Positions 23,730 through 34,274 of a DNA stretch of 64,000 nt are shown here, one piece after another. A program made the translations under genes and the position numbers. The notes below the pieces were generated by a model that was not told where the DNA came from, searched no databases, and was given only the letters and a program-made list of their open reading frames with translations. Origin of the DNA: Crotalaria pallida (taxonomy: Eukaryota; Streptophyta; Magnoliopsida; Fabales; Fabaceae); assembly GCA_037953625.1 (NCBI GenBank), contig CM075650.1, positions 46,504,206 through 46,568,205 of the forward strand. Direction: 5' to 3'. Numbering within the stretch: the stretch's first letter is position 1; each line of letters opens with the position of its first letter.

Positions 23730-25067
23730 CTATTTCATCAGCTCTTCCAATGAAGGCTGCTGCTCAGTACTAGGAGCTGGTGGTGCAGAATTAGCCTGTT
23801 GTTGTCTCTGTTACTGGACTGGAGGAGGTACATATGGTGGTCTAGAATTGTTCTGAAATGGAACCTGTGAAGGTTGCTGCTAATCAGACCATCTCAGGTT
23901 GGGATGGTTCCTCCAACCAGGGTTGTATCTGTTGGTAGAGAGATCAAAGTTCTGTGGCTGCTGATTTCTACTGTTGAAGATGTTGGCGGCATATGCCTCA
24001 GGTTGGTCAGCACCAGTCGTTGGTTGCTGCTGCACAGAAGGACATGCATCTGTGGGGTGCTTAGCGGATGTGCATATGCCACATAATCTAGCAGGCAGGG
24101 ACAACTTCTTCTGGTTGATGGCCAATTGAGTGACCAAAGTTGTAAGTGAATCTATCTTCTGTTCAAGCTTCTCAACCTTACCAGAACTTGTGCCAACATC
24201 ATTCACTCCTCTCACTATGATTGCATCGCTGTTGCCCCTTGCATGGAATTGTTGACAATTGGAAGCCATCTTCTCAATCTTGACTCTGGCTTCTAAAGGT
24301 GTCATTTCTCCTAGGGCACCACCACTTGCAGCATCAAGCATGTTTCTCTCCATGAGGTTGAGACCTTCATATAAATATTGAATAAGCAGCTGCTCTGAGA
24401 TCTGATGGTGGGGGCAGCTCGCTCACAGTCTCTTGAATCTCTCCCAATACTCATAGAGACTTTCTCCACTTTGTTGCCTGATGCCTGATATATCCTTTCG
24501 GATTGCTGTTGTTCTGCATGCAGGGAAGAATTTCTCCAAAAATGCCCTCTTCAGGTCATCCCAGACTGTGATAGAACCAGGGGCCAGATCGTACAACCAA
24601 TCCTTGGCTAGCCCCTCTAGGGAGTGTGGGAATGCCTTAAGACAAACATGATCCTCTTGCACATCATGTGGTTTCATAGTAGCACAGACAATATGGAACT
24701 GCTTGAGATGTTTATGTGGATCCTCACCTGCAAGACCATTAAACTTGGGCAACAAATGAATTAGTCCAGACCTTAGCTCATACGGGTTATCGGGATACTG
24801 GATGCACAAATCTTCAATAGTGAAATCAGGTGCAGCCAGCTCCCTCAATGTCCTCTCACGTGGTGGAGGTTGAGCCATATTTTCAGAATAATCAGAATAA
24901 GAATCAGAATTTATAGGAATAGAAGAAAAAGAAGCAGACTCACTATGTAAAGACTCAATAGACTCACTACCTATGGACTGGTTCCTATTTTGTCTAACTA
25001 GTCTGTGATAAGTTCTATCAATTTCAGGGTTATATGGATGCATGTAGCTTGGGTTGCCCCTAGTCAT
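23730..25067 (-). pseudogene. gag: Athila gag with four nonsense codons
   Basis: The likely start is the ATG at 25067 (MTRGNPSYMHPYNPEID). The capsid part runs to YEYWERFKRL and meets TGA at 24423-24425. The frame continues unchanged through a zinc knuckle (LCGICTSAKHPTDACP, a C-x2-C-x4-H-x4-C pattern), then TAG at 23880-23882, TAA at 23811-23813 and TAG at 23730-23732, and flows into pol. No frameshift separates these. All four stops fall in gag and none in the much longer pol. Three stand where Gln or Lys would fit and one where Cys would. Confidence 0.9.
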
Positions 25068-25769
25068 GTACTGAACAGAACACCATGTATCATAGCAAAC
25101 TGTCACTAATATACATGACCAAAATAGGCAAAATTTTTTTTTTATTTTTTAAAATTTTTTCTTTATTTTTTAAGCACCCTAAAATCATGAAAACATACCA
25201 CAAAAAGTTTGAGGACAAAAGTCAAAAGGGAACCAAGTCAAACAATTAAATCAGAGACCAAAAACTAAGAAAATAAAACTTGTAAAATAAAAAAGAAATA
25301 GTAAAACGGCTTTTTCAGGATCCAGACGAAGGAGTTTTCTAACAAAGTGAGAAAAATCAGATTATTCAGAAAATTCCCTTCGATTTGATATAAAATTCGT
25401 CAAATTCCGAGTTACGGGTCAAAAGTTGCGACGATTTGAAGAAAGTGCTGCTAAAACTTGGAAAATTTTTCTGGAACTCACAACCAGTGATGATCTGAGT
25501 GATCGTGGTGCCTCAAAACCTTTTTATATGATAAAAGTAGTGTGGATATAAATTTTCGTGCAAAAATTCCACCCACAACTGTGTGAACTAGAAACCACAG
25601 AATCAATCAAATACACTAATTGCAACAAAATAGCAAAACAGCAAACAGTGCAACTTCAACCGGTTATCAGAATTGACTACTAGACCCTAAATCAGACATG
25701 ACACACTATAATAACTATACTAACTACGACACTAACTAACTACTAATGACCTTTGGCAAGAACCGATAT
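25068..25769 (-). other. Athila leader between primer site and gag
   Basis: About 700 bp of AT-rich, non-coding leader. No recognisable ORF. It would contain packaging and dimerisation signals in a functional element; none can be identified by eye. Confidence 0.75.
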
Positions 25770-25787
25770 TCCCCGGCAACGGCGCCA
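25770..25787 (-). other. Athila primer-binding site
   Basis: The minus strand reads TGGCGCCGTTGCCGGGGA, four bases inside the 5' LTR. This sequence is the standard Athila/Tat-type tRNA primer site. Confidence 0.92.
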
Positions 25788-25791
25788 AATT

Positions 25792-26930
25792 TGATCGAGG
25801 CCGTACCCGATACAAATAAAAACAGTTTAAGTATAGTACTAGGAAGTGACTCCTAGGTCGTCTCCCAAGGAATATCTTATCAAGCAAAAGGTCGAACACA
25901 TAGTATGCATAGAAAATAGGGGGTTTTTTTTTGTATTGAATATTGAATAATTGAAATCAAAACAGAATTAAATCAAAACGAAGAAACAGATAAGGAAAAG
26001 CGGATAAACCCCTTTGGCTCGCGTTCACAACTCTATCATCGGTCACAAAAGATCAATTTCTTTCCTCTTCACTGTCCAACTCGTGAGAACTAAATACTAA
26101 GCGAAAATTCAATTCTCACCCCAAAACCCAAACCTCTAATTAAGCATTAAAAGCCAAAGCATGGAGTTTTTACGATTTTGCATAAATTAAGCATTCATAC
26201 ACATGGATTATCTCTATAGAATGGAACTAAGCGAACCATAACATATCAATAAGCATGAAAACAGTGAATAAAAACGAAATAGCATTAAGAACAAAACCTC
26301 AAGAGTATGTGATACATTACCAAAGGGATTTAACCTAAGAGTTTAGCCTTCCATGAAGGAAAATACCAAAAAACGTGTAGAAAGGGAAGAGAGAGAAACC
26401 CTAGCAGCCACCACAAGCTTGGAGAGCAAAACTAAGCCTTCTCTATGAGAGAGAATGTAAAAAAACGTGAATGGAAGGTCTCCCCGGGTTTACACGAATT
26501 TAGCTTTTTAAATCACAAAACGGGCCTAAATCATGGGCCCAAATCCTAAGGAAAGCTTATCTCTAAATTAAATCTAAAAATATCTTATAGATAAAATCTA
26601 AATCTTAAAAGATATAACTAAATATCAACTAATCCTAAAGATAGATTACAATCTTCACTTCATCATATATCTTCTCTTCCAAAATTAAATCTTCACTCCC
26701 AAAATTAAATCTTCACTCCCAAAATGTCCAAAAAGCCCTTGTGCCAAATATGACCTGAAAATAGAAATAGAATTAATTAGGCTAAATAATCCCAAATTAA
26801 ACAATATTCAGAATAATAGTCCAATAAACTCTAAATCACTAAATCAAGCTAAACAATGTCAAATAGGCAACAAGTATCAATAATAGGAGTAAAATAATGC
26901 AAGTAAAAATGGGAAATAAAATGCTCATCA
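25792..26930 (-). repeat. Athila 5' LTR
   Basis: 1139 bp, same termini as the 3' copy. The bases after it, GCTTT, are the duplicated target (GCCTT on the other side), and the disrupted hairpin of LTR D resumes with CGATTTGGTGGAGAC. Confidence 0.95.
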
Positions 26931-27823
26931 GCTTTCGATTTGGTGGAGACATACATACACCGTAAGTAAAATGGAAATAAAAATGGAAAGTTAATGAAAA
27001 TGGAATAAAAAGGAAAGATGGATAATAAAACGGATATTGGAAAAAATGAAATAAGAAAGTGAACAATGGAAATGATGTAGAAGTTAGAGGAAATAACTAA
27101 TGGGAATAATTGTGGAAATGCTAAGCATAAACGAATAATGGAAAACGGATAAAGGATGAAAATAAGGGGATGGGAAAGGAAGAGAAAGAAATAGGTTATT
27201 TGGAAAGAGAGTGAATAGAGAAATTAGGGTGATTAGGAAAAGGAGTAAAAGGGATAGAGCGAAAGTAATGAGCAACAAGAATAATTATGGGCTAGAGATT
27301 ATTTAAAAGAAAACAATTAAAAAGAAAAAGAATTGGGAAACAGTTAGGAAGTAAAAAGGAAAAGAAGAGTATGGATTAAGTAGTATGGCATAGGCTTGAA
27401 TGGTCTTGGTGTGTCGTATATATCTGCTTAGAAATCTCTTTTTAAGTTCTGTGTGATGCTTCCCCTGTGTGGTTAATATTTTTCAGGTACACAAGTGGAG
27501 CATACACCAGTGCCGGCCGAGCAGGATTTTCATTCCATTACGTGGAATGTTTATTAGATATTATGAGTGGATAACTATTTAATGTAATTTATAATATGAG
27601 TTAGTAGCTTGCCCCGCAACTTGTATTATTTGGGCATTAGGATCTGTTATAACCATTAAATTGTTGTTGTTTATGTTTTTAAACAATTCTGGACTGACAG
27701 GTTTTAAGAAGGAATTTTGGGAAAGTTCGAAAAACAGAGGAAACTCTGCCGCATTTTCGTCGAAATTTTCAAGTCCACTTTTCAATAAAACTTAATAAAT
27801 CTAATAAAAGTGAGAGTGTTACA
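26931..27823 (+). repeat. LTR D, distal piece
   Basis: It begins with the right half of the eighth hairpin, then about 500 bp of purine-rich filler (GGAAA, AATGG words). The end of the LTR carries the phrases 'GGTACACAAGTGGAGCATACACC' in part and 'CTGGACTGACAGGTTTTAAG', shared with the other long LTRs. It ends TGTTACA at 27823. Confidence 0.85.
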
Positions 27824-27828
27824 TTCAC

Positions 27829-28780
27829 TCTCAATCCACCGAGAGCTACATCCAGTCCCCTCTACCGAAATAGAGAGCTTTCCACTAAAGAAACAATTGT
27901 TAGATTACAAAGGATAAAAGATAAACCTCACTCAAGTTATCCTATCCTTTCAAGAGAGTACCAATCTCTTTAACTCTACCCAACCAATTGGTCTTCTTGT
28001 CTCTTGAATTGTTGAAGCAACCTCTTCACCCAATTCCTTTCTTCTTTGCTTTGACTCCTTCAAAGGCTTCCAACTTGTGAAATTCTTCACTTCTTTGATT
28101 GTTGAATTCTTGAGCTTACAACCCTCGTTGTATGATGATTCAACTAAACTAATAAGATCTAGAATCTAATATCTCAATGACTAAGTGTATTGAAGAGTAT
28201 AATAGTGAAGAATAAGATTGGAAAATAAGACTTGAATCTTGATTGAACTTTGAAATTGAATAGCTCTTTTTTATGTGAAATTGTGATTGTATGAAAGTAT
28301 ATTGAAAAATATGAAAGTGTGAGTAACCTAATCAAAGTCACAATGAAAAGCTTTTAAACAAAATAATTTTTCTGATTTAACAGCTATTAATCGATTAACA
28401 GAACCCGTTAATCGATTAACCACTGTTAATCAAACAACTTAATCAGTTATACACGTGTTAATCGATTAACCACCGTAAAAGTGATTAAAAAATTGCTTTT
28501 CAATTATGTTTTGATTTCTACTTTCATAAGAGCTATTTTCTATCAAGTTAATCTTATTTCACTATATACTCAACAATACAAATTCCTAAATTGAGATAAC
28601 CTAAGCTACCACCCACTCTCATATGAAATAAAATAAAATATTACATTGATTACAATAACATATGAGCTAACTAATTAATCTTGAGTACTGGTGCTTGACT
28701 TGAAGTTGAATGTTGTTGATACATGAGGTTTGCACAATTGGTTTGTTGTCAACAAAACATCTTCAATTTAAAAACTTACA
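27829..28780 (-). repeat. Sirevirus B 3' LTR, proximal piece
   Basis: It continues the LTR after the TTCAC duplication (CTCAATCCACCGAGAGCTAC) and ends ACTTACA at 28780, next to the purine tract. A second TTAATCGATTAA cluster lies at about 28388-28470, with two fewer motif-bearing segments than the 5' LTR copy. Confidence 0.9.
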
Positions 28781-29335
28781 AAGCACAACATACAAACTCC
28801 CCCTTTTTGATGATGACAAACCATCTTCAATTTAAAAAGTTCAAGTTTTCATATACTCCCCCTAAATGTATGAATACTTAGGAAAAATATATAAAAACCA
28901 ATCAAACCTACAAAGCACAACATAAACAACCTTTTCTCCCCCTTTTGGCATCATTAAAAAGAGTATTTAAGTATAAAATTCTTTGACAAAAGATGAGAGG
29001 TAAGTAGACAATTGGTAATATATGATATGGAATAATAAAAATAACCACAATATGCAGTGCACAATCATAATAATACCAAGTCCATAACTACATTAAACCA
29101 ATATAAAATCACACAACATAGTCCAGAAATAGAAACATAAGATAGGCCATAGAAACTATTACATAACCATTGTCCAGCAAATTAAAAACTAGTAGAACCA
29201 TAGCAAATTAAAAAATCTAGCAACATAAGAAACTAGTAGAAGAACCATAATCACCAAAACAGTCCAGCAGTACATAAGCCAAAAGAAAACAGCAAAAACT
29301 ATCCAAAATATCATCAAATAGCCTACAACACGTGA
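28781..29335 (-). other. Sirevirus B 3' untranslated region with three purine tracts
   Basis: Plus-strand CTCCCCCTTTTTGATGATG (28797), CTCCCCCTAAATG (28856) and CTCCCCCTTTTGGCATCA (28936) are purine tracts on the element strand. The first lies next to the LTR and is the probable plus-strand primer. The rest of the stretch is A-rich and non-coding. Confidence 0.7.
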
Positions 29336-30502
29336 TCAAGGAGGTGGGGGTTGATGGAACATGCAGCTAAAGGTATCAATGATGCATTGCTCCATAGATT
29401 GGTTTGCCTCTAGCATGCGCTGCTCTAAGGCATCAAAGCGATTATCAACATGAGCAACCAAGGAATCATGAAGAGCACGATAATCAAAATCAGACTGTGG
29501 AGGCGGAACATCAAAATTAGTGAAATCAATATAGTCTTCTGGGTTACCCTCTTGATTACCCTCCTGGCCTTGACCTTGTTCCGCAGACCTCAATTCGTCC
29601 TCTTCAGCTAACCTTTCAGCACGATCACCATCAGCAACCCTCAAAGCTCTCTCATCCCAAACCCATGATCTTGTGTTCTTATCAAATTGAATCTTGATTT
29701 GGTTGAGATGGTAATTATTAATACAAAACTTCTTTTCCAGGAACTTTTCAACCTCCTCATCGTCAGCAATAGGAACCCCGTAATGATGCAACATCTTACT
29801 GACATGCATGCAGTAAGGCAAATAATGTGGGGGGTTTGACCTTGCAGCTTCTAACATACGACTCATCATCACCTGATACCAATTGATCGGAATTCCATGT
29901 TTAATGGAATGAAATAATTTCAAGTCCTCTTCTTGACATTGTCCATAGTTTTGAGATGACTTTGGGTATAAACAATATGCAATTATGTATAACAAGATAC
30001 GATCATCAGCAGAAACTAGATTTACATTCTTAGTGCCATTAACCCAAGAATTCTTATCACGTAATGCATCAGTGAAAATAGTTGCAGCATCAACATCAAA
30101 AACAATGGTAGTATTATCCTCAAAATAAGTTACTTGATCCACTAACCCAAACATAATATTAAGGTCCACCTGTTTAATTACTATGTAGTGACCTCTCACC
30201 ATTGACTGGAACACATCATCAATTAAGGTAAAATTCGCATAAAATTGGCGAACTAACCTAGGGTATGAGACACAATTGAATTCCAAAAGTTTCTTAACCA
30301 TTTGTTCAACTAACAACGGATGAAAAGAAAAATGATTTTTGCGAAACCATTCCAAATTACAGTAGCGCCTTACCCCAAATGACCGAGCCACAAACTTCGG
30401 TGCCCTTTCATCTCTCTCTGCTTGTGAGTACCACTCACTATCACGATGGGGATGTGCTTTTCTCTTCAATCTCTTAGATGGAGCAACAGAGGAAGAGGCC
30501 AT
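29336..30502 (-). CDS. Extra ORF after pol in Sirevirus B, plant-transposon-protein-like
   Basis: A 388-codon intact frame starting at ATG 30502 (MASSSVAPSKRLKRKAHPH); an upstream extension uses no ATG. The N-terminus has a basic KRLKRK stretch, a possible nuclear signal. The central part (YPRLVRQFYANF, VRGHYIVIKQVDLNIMFGL, LLYIIAYCLYPKSSQNYGQ) resembles the 'putative plant transposon protein' domain found in many plant genomes. The C-terminus is acidic and Gln-rich, with a likely coiled coil (VDNRFDALEQRMLEANQSM). It occupies the slot where Sireviruses such as SIRE1 carry an env-like gene, but I see no signal peptide or membrane segment. Function unknown. The family match is from memory. Confidence 0.7.
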   Translation of the reverse strand: MASSSVAPSKRLKRKAHPHRDSEWYSQAERDERAPKFVARSFGVRRYCNLEWFRKNHFSFHPLLVEQMVKKLLEFNCVSYPRLVRQFYANFTLIDDVFQSMVRGHYIVIKQVDLNIMFGLVDQVTYFEDNTTIVFDVDAATIFTDALRDKNSWVNGTKNVNLVSADDRILLYIIAYCLYPKSSQNYGQCQEEDLKLFHSIKHGIPINWYQVMMSRMLEAARSNPPHYLPYCMHVSKMLHHYGVPIADDEEVEKFLEKKFCINNYHLNQIKIQFDKNTRSWVWDERALRVADGDRAERLAEEDELRSAEQGQGQEGNQEGNPEDYIDFTNFDVPPPQSDFDYRALHDSLVAHVDNRFDALEQRMLEANQSMEQCIIDTFSCMFHQPPPP

Positions 30503-31186
30503 TGTATTTAAATTGATGATTGGTAGAGGAAATTTCTGGGTTTTGGGTGTTAAAAGGGAAATTCGCGGTTCAGGGTTTTGAAAAGGGGAAAACACGAATT
30601 TGCACAATTTTAAGGAAATGGGGATGAAATTCGATGTAGAAATGAAGAAGAAGTTGATATAGTAACGAATTATCACTTGATTTTGAGTGTTGACTGATGA
30701 TTTTGGATGAAAATCGCGATTTGAGAAGAGAGAAGACGGAGTAAAACGAAGTAAAAATTGAAGAAACGAGTCAATGTGCAGTCAAAACAGTTTTTAAAAG
30801 ACGTCGTTAATCGATTAACGAAAATCTTAATCGATTAACGCCTGAACATTGGTCAAAAACTAATCGATTAATTGGAATATTAATCGAGTAGTGCCTGAAA
30901 GTGGCAAAAACTCTAATCGATTAAGGACAAGTTTAATCGATTAATTTGAGTAAAAACTGAATTTTTGACATTTTGAAAAACATTTTCACACTTAGAAACA
31001 CACATAGTCAATTAGCAAGTAGCACAGAGAAACACAAACAAGCAACAAGTAACACAACAAGGAAAAAATACAAATAACTACATGTTTAAAGAATTATGAA
31101 AGGATTTATGCTTTTGAAAAACAAAAAAACAACACATAATGAAATAGGCTTTAAAGGTGATCAATTTAAGAGACTTTCAAACACAA
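30503..31186 (-). other. Spacer between Sirevirus B pol and the extra ORF
   Basis: 684 bp without coding signs. It contains the palindrome array at 30806-30943. Any separate expression of the extra ORF would have to be driven from here, because the frame is not joined to pol. Confidence 0.7.
30806..30943 (-). promoter_or_regulatory. TTAATCGATTAA array upstream of the extra ORF
   Basis: Five copies or close variants of TTAATCGATTAA in 138 bp, plus one degenerate copy (TTAATCGAGTAG). They lie about 300-440 bp upstream of the extra ORF's ATG in its orientation. The phrase GTGCCTGAAAGT next to the degenerate copy also occurs inside the B LTR array near 39221. A promoter role is inference. Confidence 0.55.
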
Positions 31187-34100
31187 CTAGCTAATTGTAG
31201 ATTCATCAAGAATACCTAGTTCCCCTCTAATAAAATAGAAAGTGTCCCTAGGTAAAGGTTTAGTATAAATATCAGCTAGTTGATTTGTAGTTTGCACAAA
31301 TTCAATGACACAATCACCTTTTTGAACATGGTCCCTTAAGAAATGATGCCTAATCTCAATATGTTTTGTTCTTAAGTGCACTACCGGATTTTTCGTTAAG
31401 TTTATTGCGGATGTGTTATCACACTTAATAGGAATTTTAGTTAAATGAAGACCAAAATCCGAAAGTTGTTGCTTCATCCATAGGATTTGAGCACAACAAC
31501 TCCCGGCCGCAATATATTCGGCTTCGGCGGTTGATAAAGCTACACAATTTTGTTTCTTAGAAAACCATGATACAAGAGAACTTCCAATTAAATGGCATAT
31601 TCCACTTGTACTTTTTCTTTCAACTTTACAACCAGGAAAATCCGAATCCGAATAACCAATTAAGTTCAAAAGGGCATCTCTAGGATACCATAAGCCGGTA
31701 TTTATTGTTCCTTTCAAATATTTCATAATTCTCTTAACAGCAGTTAAATGAGACTCTTTAGGATTGGCTTGATATCTAGCACACATGCAAACACTAAACA
31801 TAATATCGGGACGAGAAGCAGTCAAATATAATAAACTACCTATCATACAACGATACTTAGTTACCTCAACGGATTTTCCTTTTTCATCTTTGTCCATGTA
31901 GCATGTGACACTCATGGGTGTTGAAGCTTCTTTGCAAGACTCCACGCCAAACCTTTTGAGTAATTCTCTACAATATTTTCCTTGATGAATATAAATTCCA
32001 TCATCTAGTTGCTTGATTTGCAAGTCGAGAAAGAAGGTAAGCTCCCCCATCATTGACATTTCAAACTCACTTTGCATAATATCTGAAAATTTCTTACACA
32101 AATTCTCATTAGTTGCACCAAATATTATATCATCAACATATATTTGTACTAAGAGTATGTCCTTACCCGATTTTTCAATAAAAAGTGTATTATCCACTGC
32201 AGCTCTTTTAAAACCTTTTTCTAGGAGAAAAGTGCTTAAATGATCATACCAAGCTCTAGGAGCTTGTTTAAGACCATATGAAGCTTTTTTCAACTTGAAC
32301 ACATAATCCGAATGATCAAAATCTTCAAATCCGGGAGGTTGTGAAACATACACTTCTTCTTGAATATAACCGTTAAGAAACGCACTCTTAACATCCATTT
32401 GATACAATCTAAAATTCATAATAGATGCAAAAGCAAGCAAAATCCTAATAGCTTCTAGTCTAGCAACGGGGGCATAGGTTTCATCATAAACAATACCCTC
32501 TTCTTGACTATATCCCTTAGCTACCAACCTAGCTTTATTCCTATAAACCCATCTAGTTCCAATCACAGGACGATCATCGAGCTTTGGCACAAGCTCCCAA
32601 ACTTTATTTCTTTCAAATTGATTCAATTTTTCTTGCATGGCCATTACCCAATGTTCGTCTTGGATTGCCTCATGAATGTTCTTAGGTTCTAATTGAGAAA
32701 CAAAAGCTACAAAATGACAAATGTTTTGAAGTGAGCTTCGGGTTACCACTCCCTTAGCTAAATCACCTAACACATTTGTTAGAGGATGATTGCGATTTGT
32801 CTTCCAAGTAGTAGGTAAGTCATTTTCTTCTTGTTGAACTACTTCATTTCCTCTCAATTGATCTTCATTTTCAACATTTGGCTTCTCAATTTCCTTTCCT
32901 TTCTCATTGTCGTCTTTATGAACATCTCCAAAAATATCTACATCATAGACATGAGAAATACCTTTCTCTCCTTTTGGAGATTCATCAAAAACAAGATTTA
33001 TAGATTCTTCAATAGTCAAAGTGCATTTATTAAAGACTCTAAAAGCTTTGCTATGATATGAATAACCTAAGAATATTCTATCATCCGCTTTTGGATCAAA
33101 TTTTCCCAAATGATGTTTGCCATTATTCAAAATAAAGCATTTACATCCAAAAGCATGAAAATAGGATATATTAGGTTTCCGACCTTTAAAAAGTTCATAG
33201 GGGGTTTTCTTAAGAGAAGGTCGAGTCAAAACTCTATTCAAAACATAACAAGCGGTGTTAACCGCATCGGCCCAAAAGTATTTAGGGACTTTACTATCAC
33301 TTAACATAGTCCTTGCTAACTCTTCTAAAACACGATTCTTTCTCTCAACAACTCCATTTTGTTGTGGAGTCCTAGGAGCTGAAAATTGATGCTCCACACC
33401 AAATTTCTCACAATATCTATCAAAGAGTTTATTTTCAAACTCACCACCATGATCGGTTCTAATAGACACAATATTTTGATTGACTTTATTTTGAATAAGC
33501 TTGGCAAAGGCTTTAAAATGATTATAAGTTTGATCTTTTGAAGATAAAAAGAAAGTCCATGTATAACGAGAATAATCATCTACAATAACAAGACAATAAT
33601 AGTTGCATCCAAAACTCATAGTTTGAGAAGGTCCAAATAAATCCATATGAATAAGTTCTAAAATCCTTGTAGTTGAAATCACCTGCTTAGGTGGAAAAGT
33701 AGTTTTAGTTTGTTTACACTTTTTACAAGGATTGCAAACTCCTTCAATTTTAAAATCAAGTTTTGGAAGGCCAACTACTAAATCTTTAGATAGAAGCTTA
33801 TTCAATTGATTTACATGCACATGAGCAATTCTACGATGCCAAAGCCATACATCACTATTTTTATTGAATAAACATTTTGAAAAGAGGGATGTGATGTCAT
33901 TTAAGTCAATCAAATATGTGTTATTACACCGATTACCCATGAATTTGATTGATTGGTCAATATCACTCTTAGTGATGCAATGATTAGAGGTAAAAACAAC
34001 ATTGTTTCCAATGTCGCACAATTGGCTAATACTTAAAAGGTTATGCTGTAGACCCTCAACATATAAAACATTATCAATAATAACATTTGAAGCATTGCCA

Positions 34101-34261
34101 ATTTTACCTACTCCAAGAATCTTGCCTTTATTGTTGTCTCCATATGTGACGTGACCACTTCCTTTGGTAGTAAGTTCAAGAAAATGTGATTTATCGCCCG
34201 TCATATGCCTCGAACAGCCACTATCTAGATACCATCTTCGCTCCTTTGTCCGAAGGCACCT
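31187..34261 (-). CDS. pol: Sirevirus B pol: protease, integrase, RT, RNase H
   Basis: An open frame of more than 1000 codons. Protease active site [15 protein letters not shown] at the start. Integrase zinc module near residue 120-165 counted from MTGDK ([12 protein letters not shown] ... CNPCKKC) and triad ([26 protein letters not shown]). RT carries [12 protein letters not shown] and the catalytic YVDDIIFGA. RNase H carries YSDSDFPGC and [12 protein letters not shown]. It ends GILDESTIS. One oddity: RT reads [13 protein letters not shown] where element A has about eleven more residues between two RNK repeats, so B has an in-frame deletion. Protease lies in a different frame from the upstream gag tail. 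Confidence 0.92.
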   Translation of the reverse strand, partial: RCLRTKERRWYLDSGCSRHMTGDKSHFLELTTKGSGHVTYGDNNKGKILGVGKIGNASNVIIDNVLYVEGLQHNLLSISQLCDIGNNVVFTSNHCITKSDIDQSIKFMGNRCNNTYLIDLNDITSLFSKCLFNKNSDVWLWHRRIAHVHVNQLNKLLSKDLVVGLPKLDFKIEGVCNPCKKCKQTKTTFPPKQVISTTRILELIHMDLFGPSQTMSFGCNYYCLVIVDDYSRYTWTFFLSSKDQTYNHFKAFAKLIQNKVNQNIVSIRTDHGGEFENKLFDRYCEKFGVEHQFSAPRTPQQNGVVERKNRVLEELARTMLSDSKVPKYFWADAVNTACYVLNRVLTRPSLKKTPYELFKGRKPNISYFHAFGCKCFILNNGKHHLGKFDPKADDRIFLGYSYHSKAFRVFNKCTLTIEESINLVFDESPKGEKGISHVYDVDIFGDVHKDDNEKGKEIEKPNVENEDQLRGNEVVQQEENDLPTTWKTNRNHPLTNVLGDLAKGVVTRSSLQNICHFVAFVSQLEPKNIHEAIQDEHWVMAMQEKLNQFERNKVWELVPKLDDRPVIGTRWVYRNKARLVAKGYSQEEGIVYDETYAPVARLEAIRILLAFASIMNFRLYQMDVKSAFLNGYIQEEVYVSQPPGFEDFDHSDYVFKLKKASYGLKQAPRAWYDHLSTFLLEKGFKRAAVDNTLFIEKSGKDILLVQIYVDDIIFGATNENLCKKFSDIMQSEFEMSMMGELTFFLDLQIKQLDDGIYIHQGKYCRELLKRFGVESCKEASTPMSVTCYMDKDEKGKSVEVTKYRCMIGSLLYLTASRPDIMFSVCMCARYQANPKESHLTAVKRIMKYLKGTINTGLWYPRDALLNLIGYSDSDFPGCKVERKSTSGICHLIGSSLVSWFSKKQNCVALSTAEAEYIAAGSCCAQILWMKQQLSDFGLHLTKIPIKCDNTSAINLTKNPVVHLRTKHIEIRHHFLRDHVQKGDCVIEFVQTTNQLADIYTKPLPRDTFYFIRGELGILDESTIS

Positions 34262-34274
34262 CTACAACACAACA

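Larger units (their letters stand above)
16788..26930 (-). mobile_element. Athila-lineage Ty3/gypsy retrotransposon, full length
   Basis: A complete 10.1-kb element on the minus strand: LTRs at 16788-17925 and 25792-26930, primer site at 25770-25787, gag at 23730-25067, pol at 19419-23729, and a 3' purine tract at 17926-17945. The target duplication is GCCTT/GCTTT with one difference. The primer site, complementary to a plant tRNA (TGGCGCCGTTGCCGGGGA), and the pol sequence are typical of Athila. The LTRs differ at only a few positions by eye, so this is one of the youngest insertions here. Confidence 0.95.
14358..27823 (+). mobile_element. Solo LTR D (Tekay-like), with hairpin array, split by Athila
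   Basis: The ends are TGTAACATCCC and GAGAGTGTTACA, with TTCAC at 14353-14357 and 27824-27828. Without Athila it is about 3.3 kb and has no interior. Landmarks in order are a conserved upstream block with GC-rich palindromes (14620-14815), a C-rich tract, a (TA)n run, a hairpin array, and a purine-rich tail with a 'GGCCGAGCAGGATT' phrase also present in LTR F. Confidence 0.87.

Noticed and set aside
32013..33304. Plus-strand ORFs opposite Sirevirus B pol
   Set aside because: Shadows of the strongly coding minus strand.
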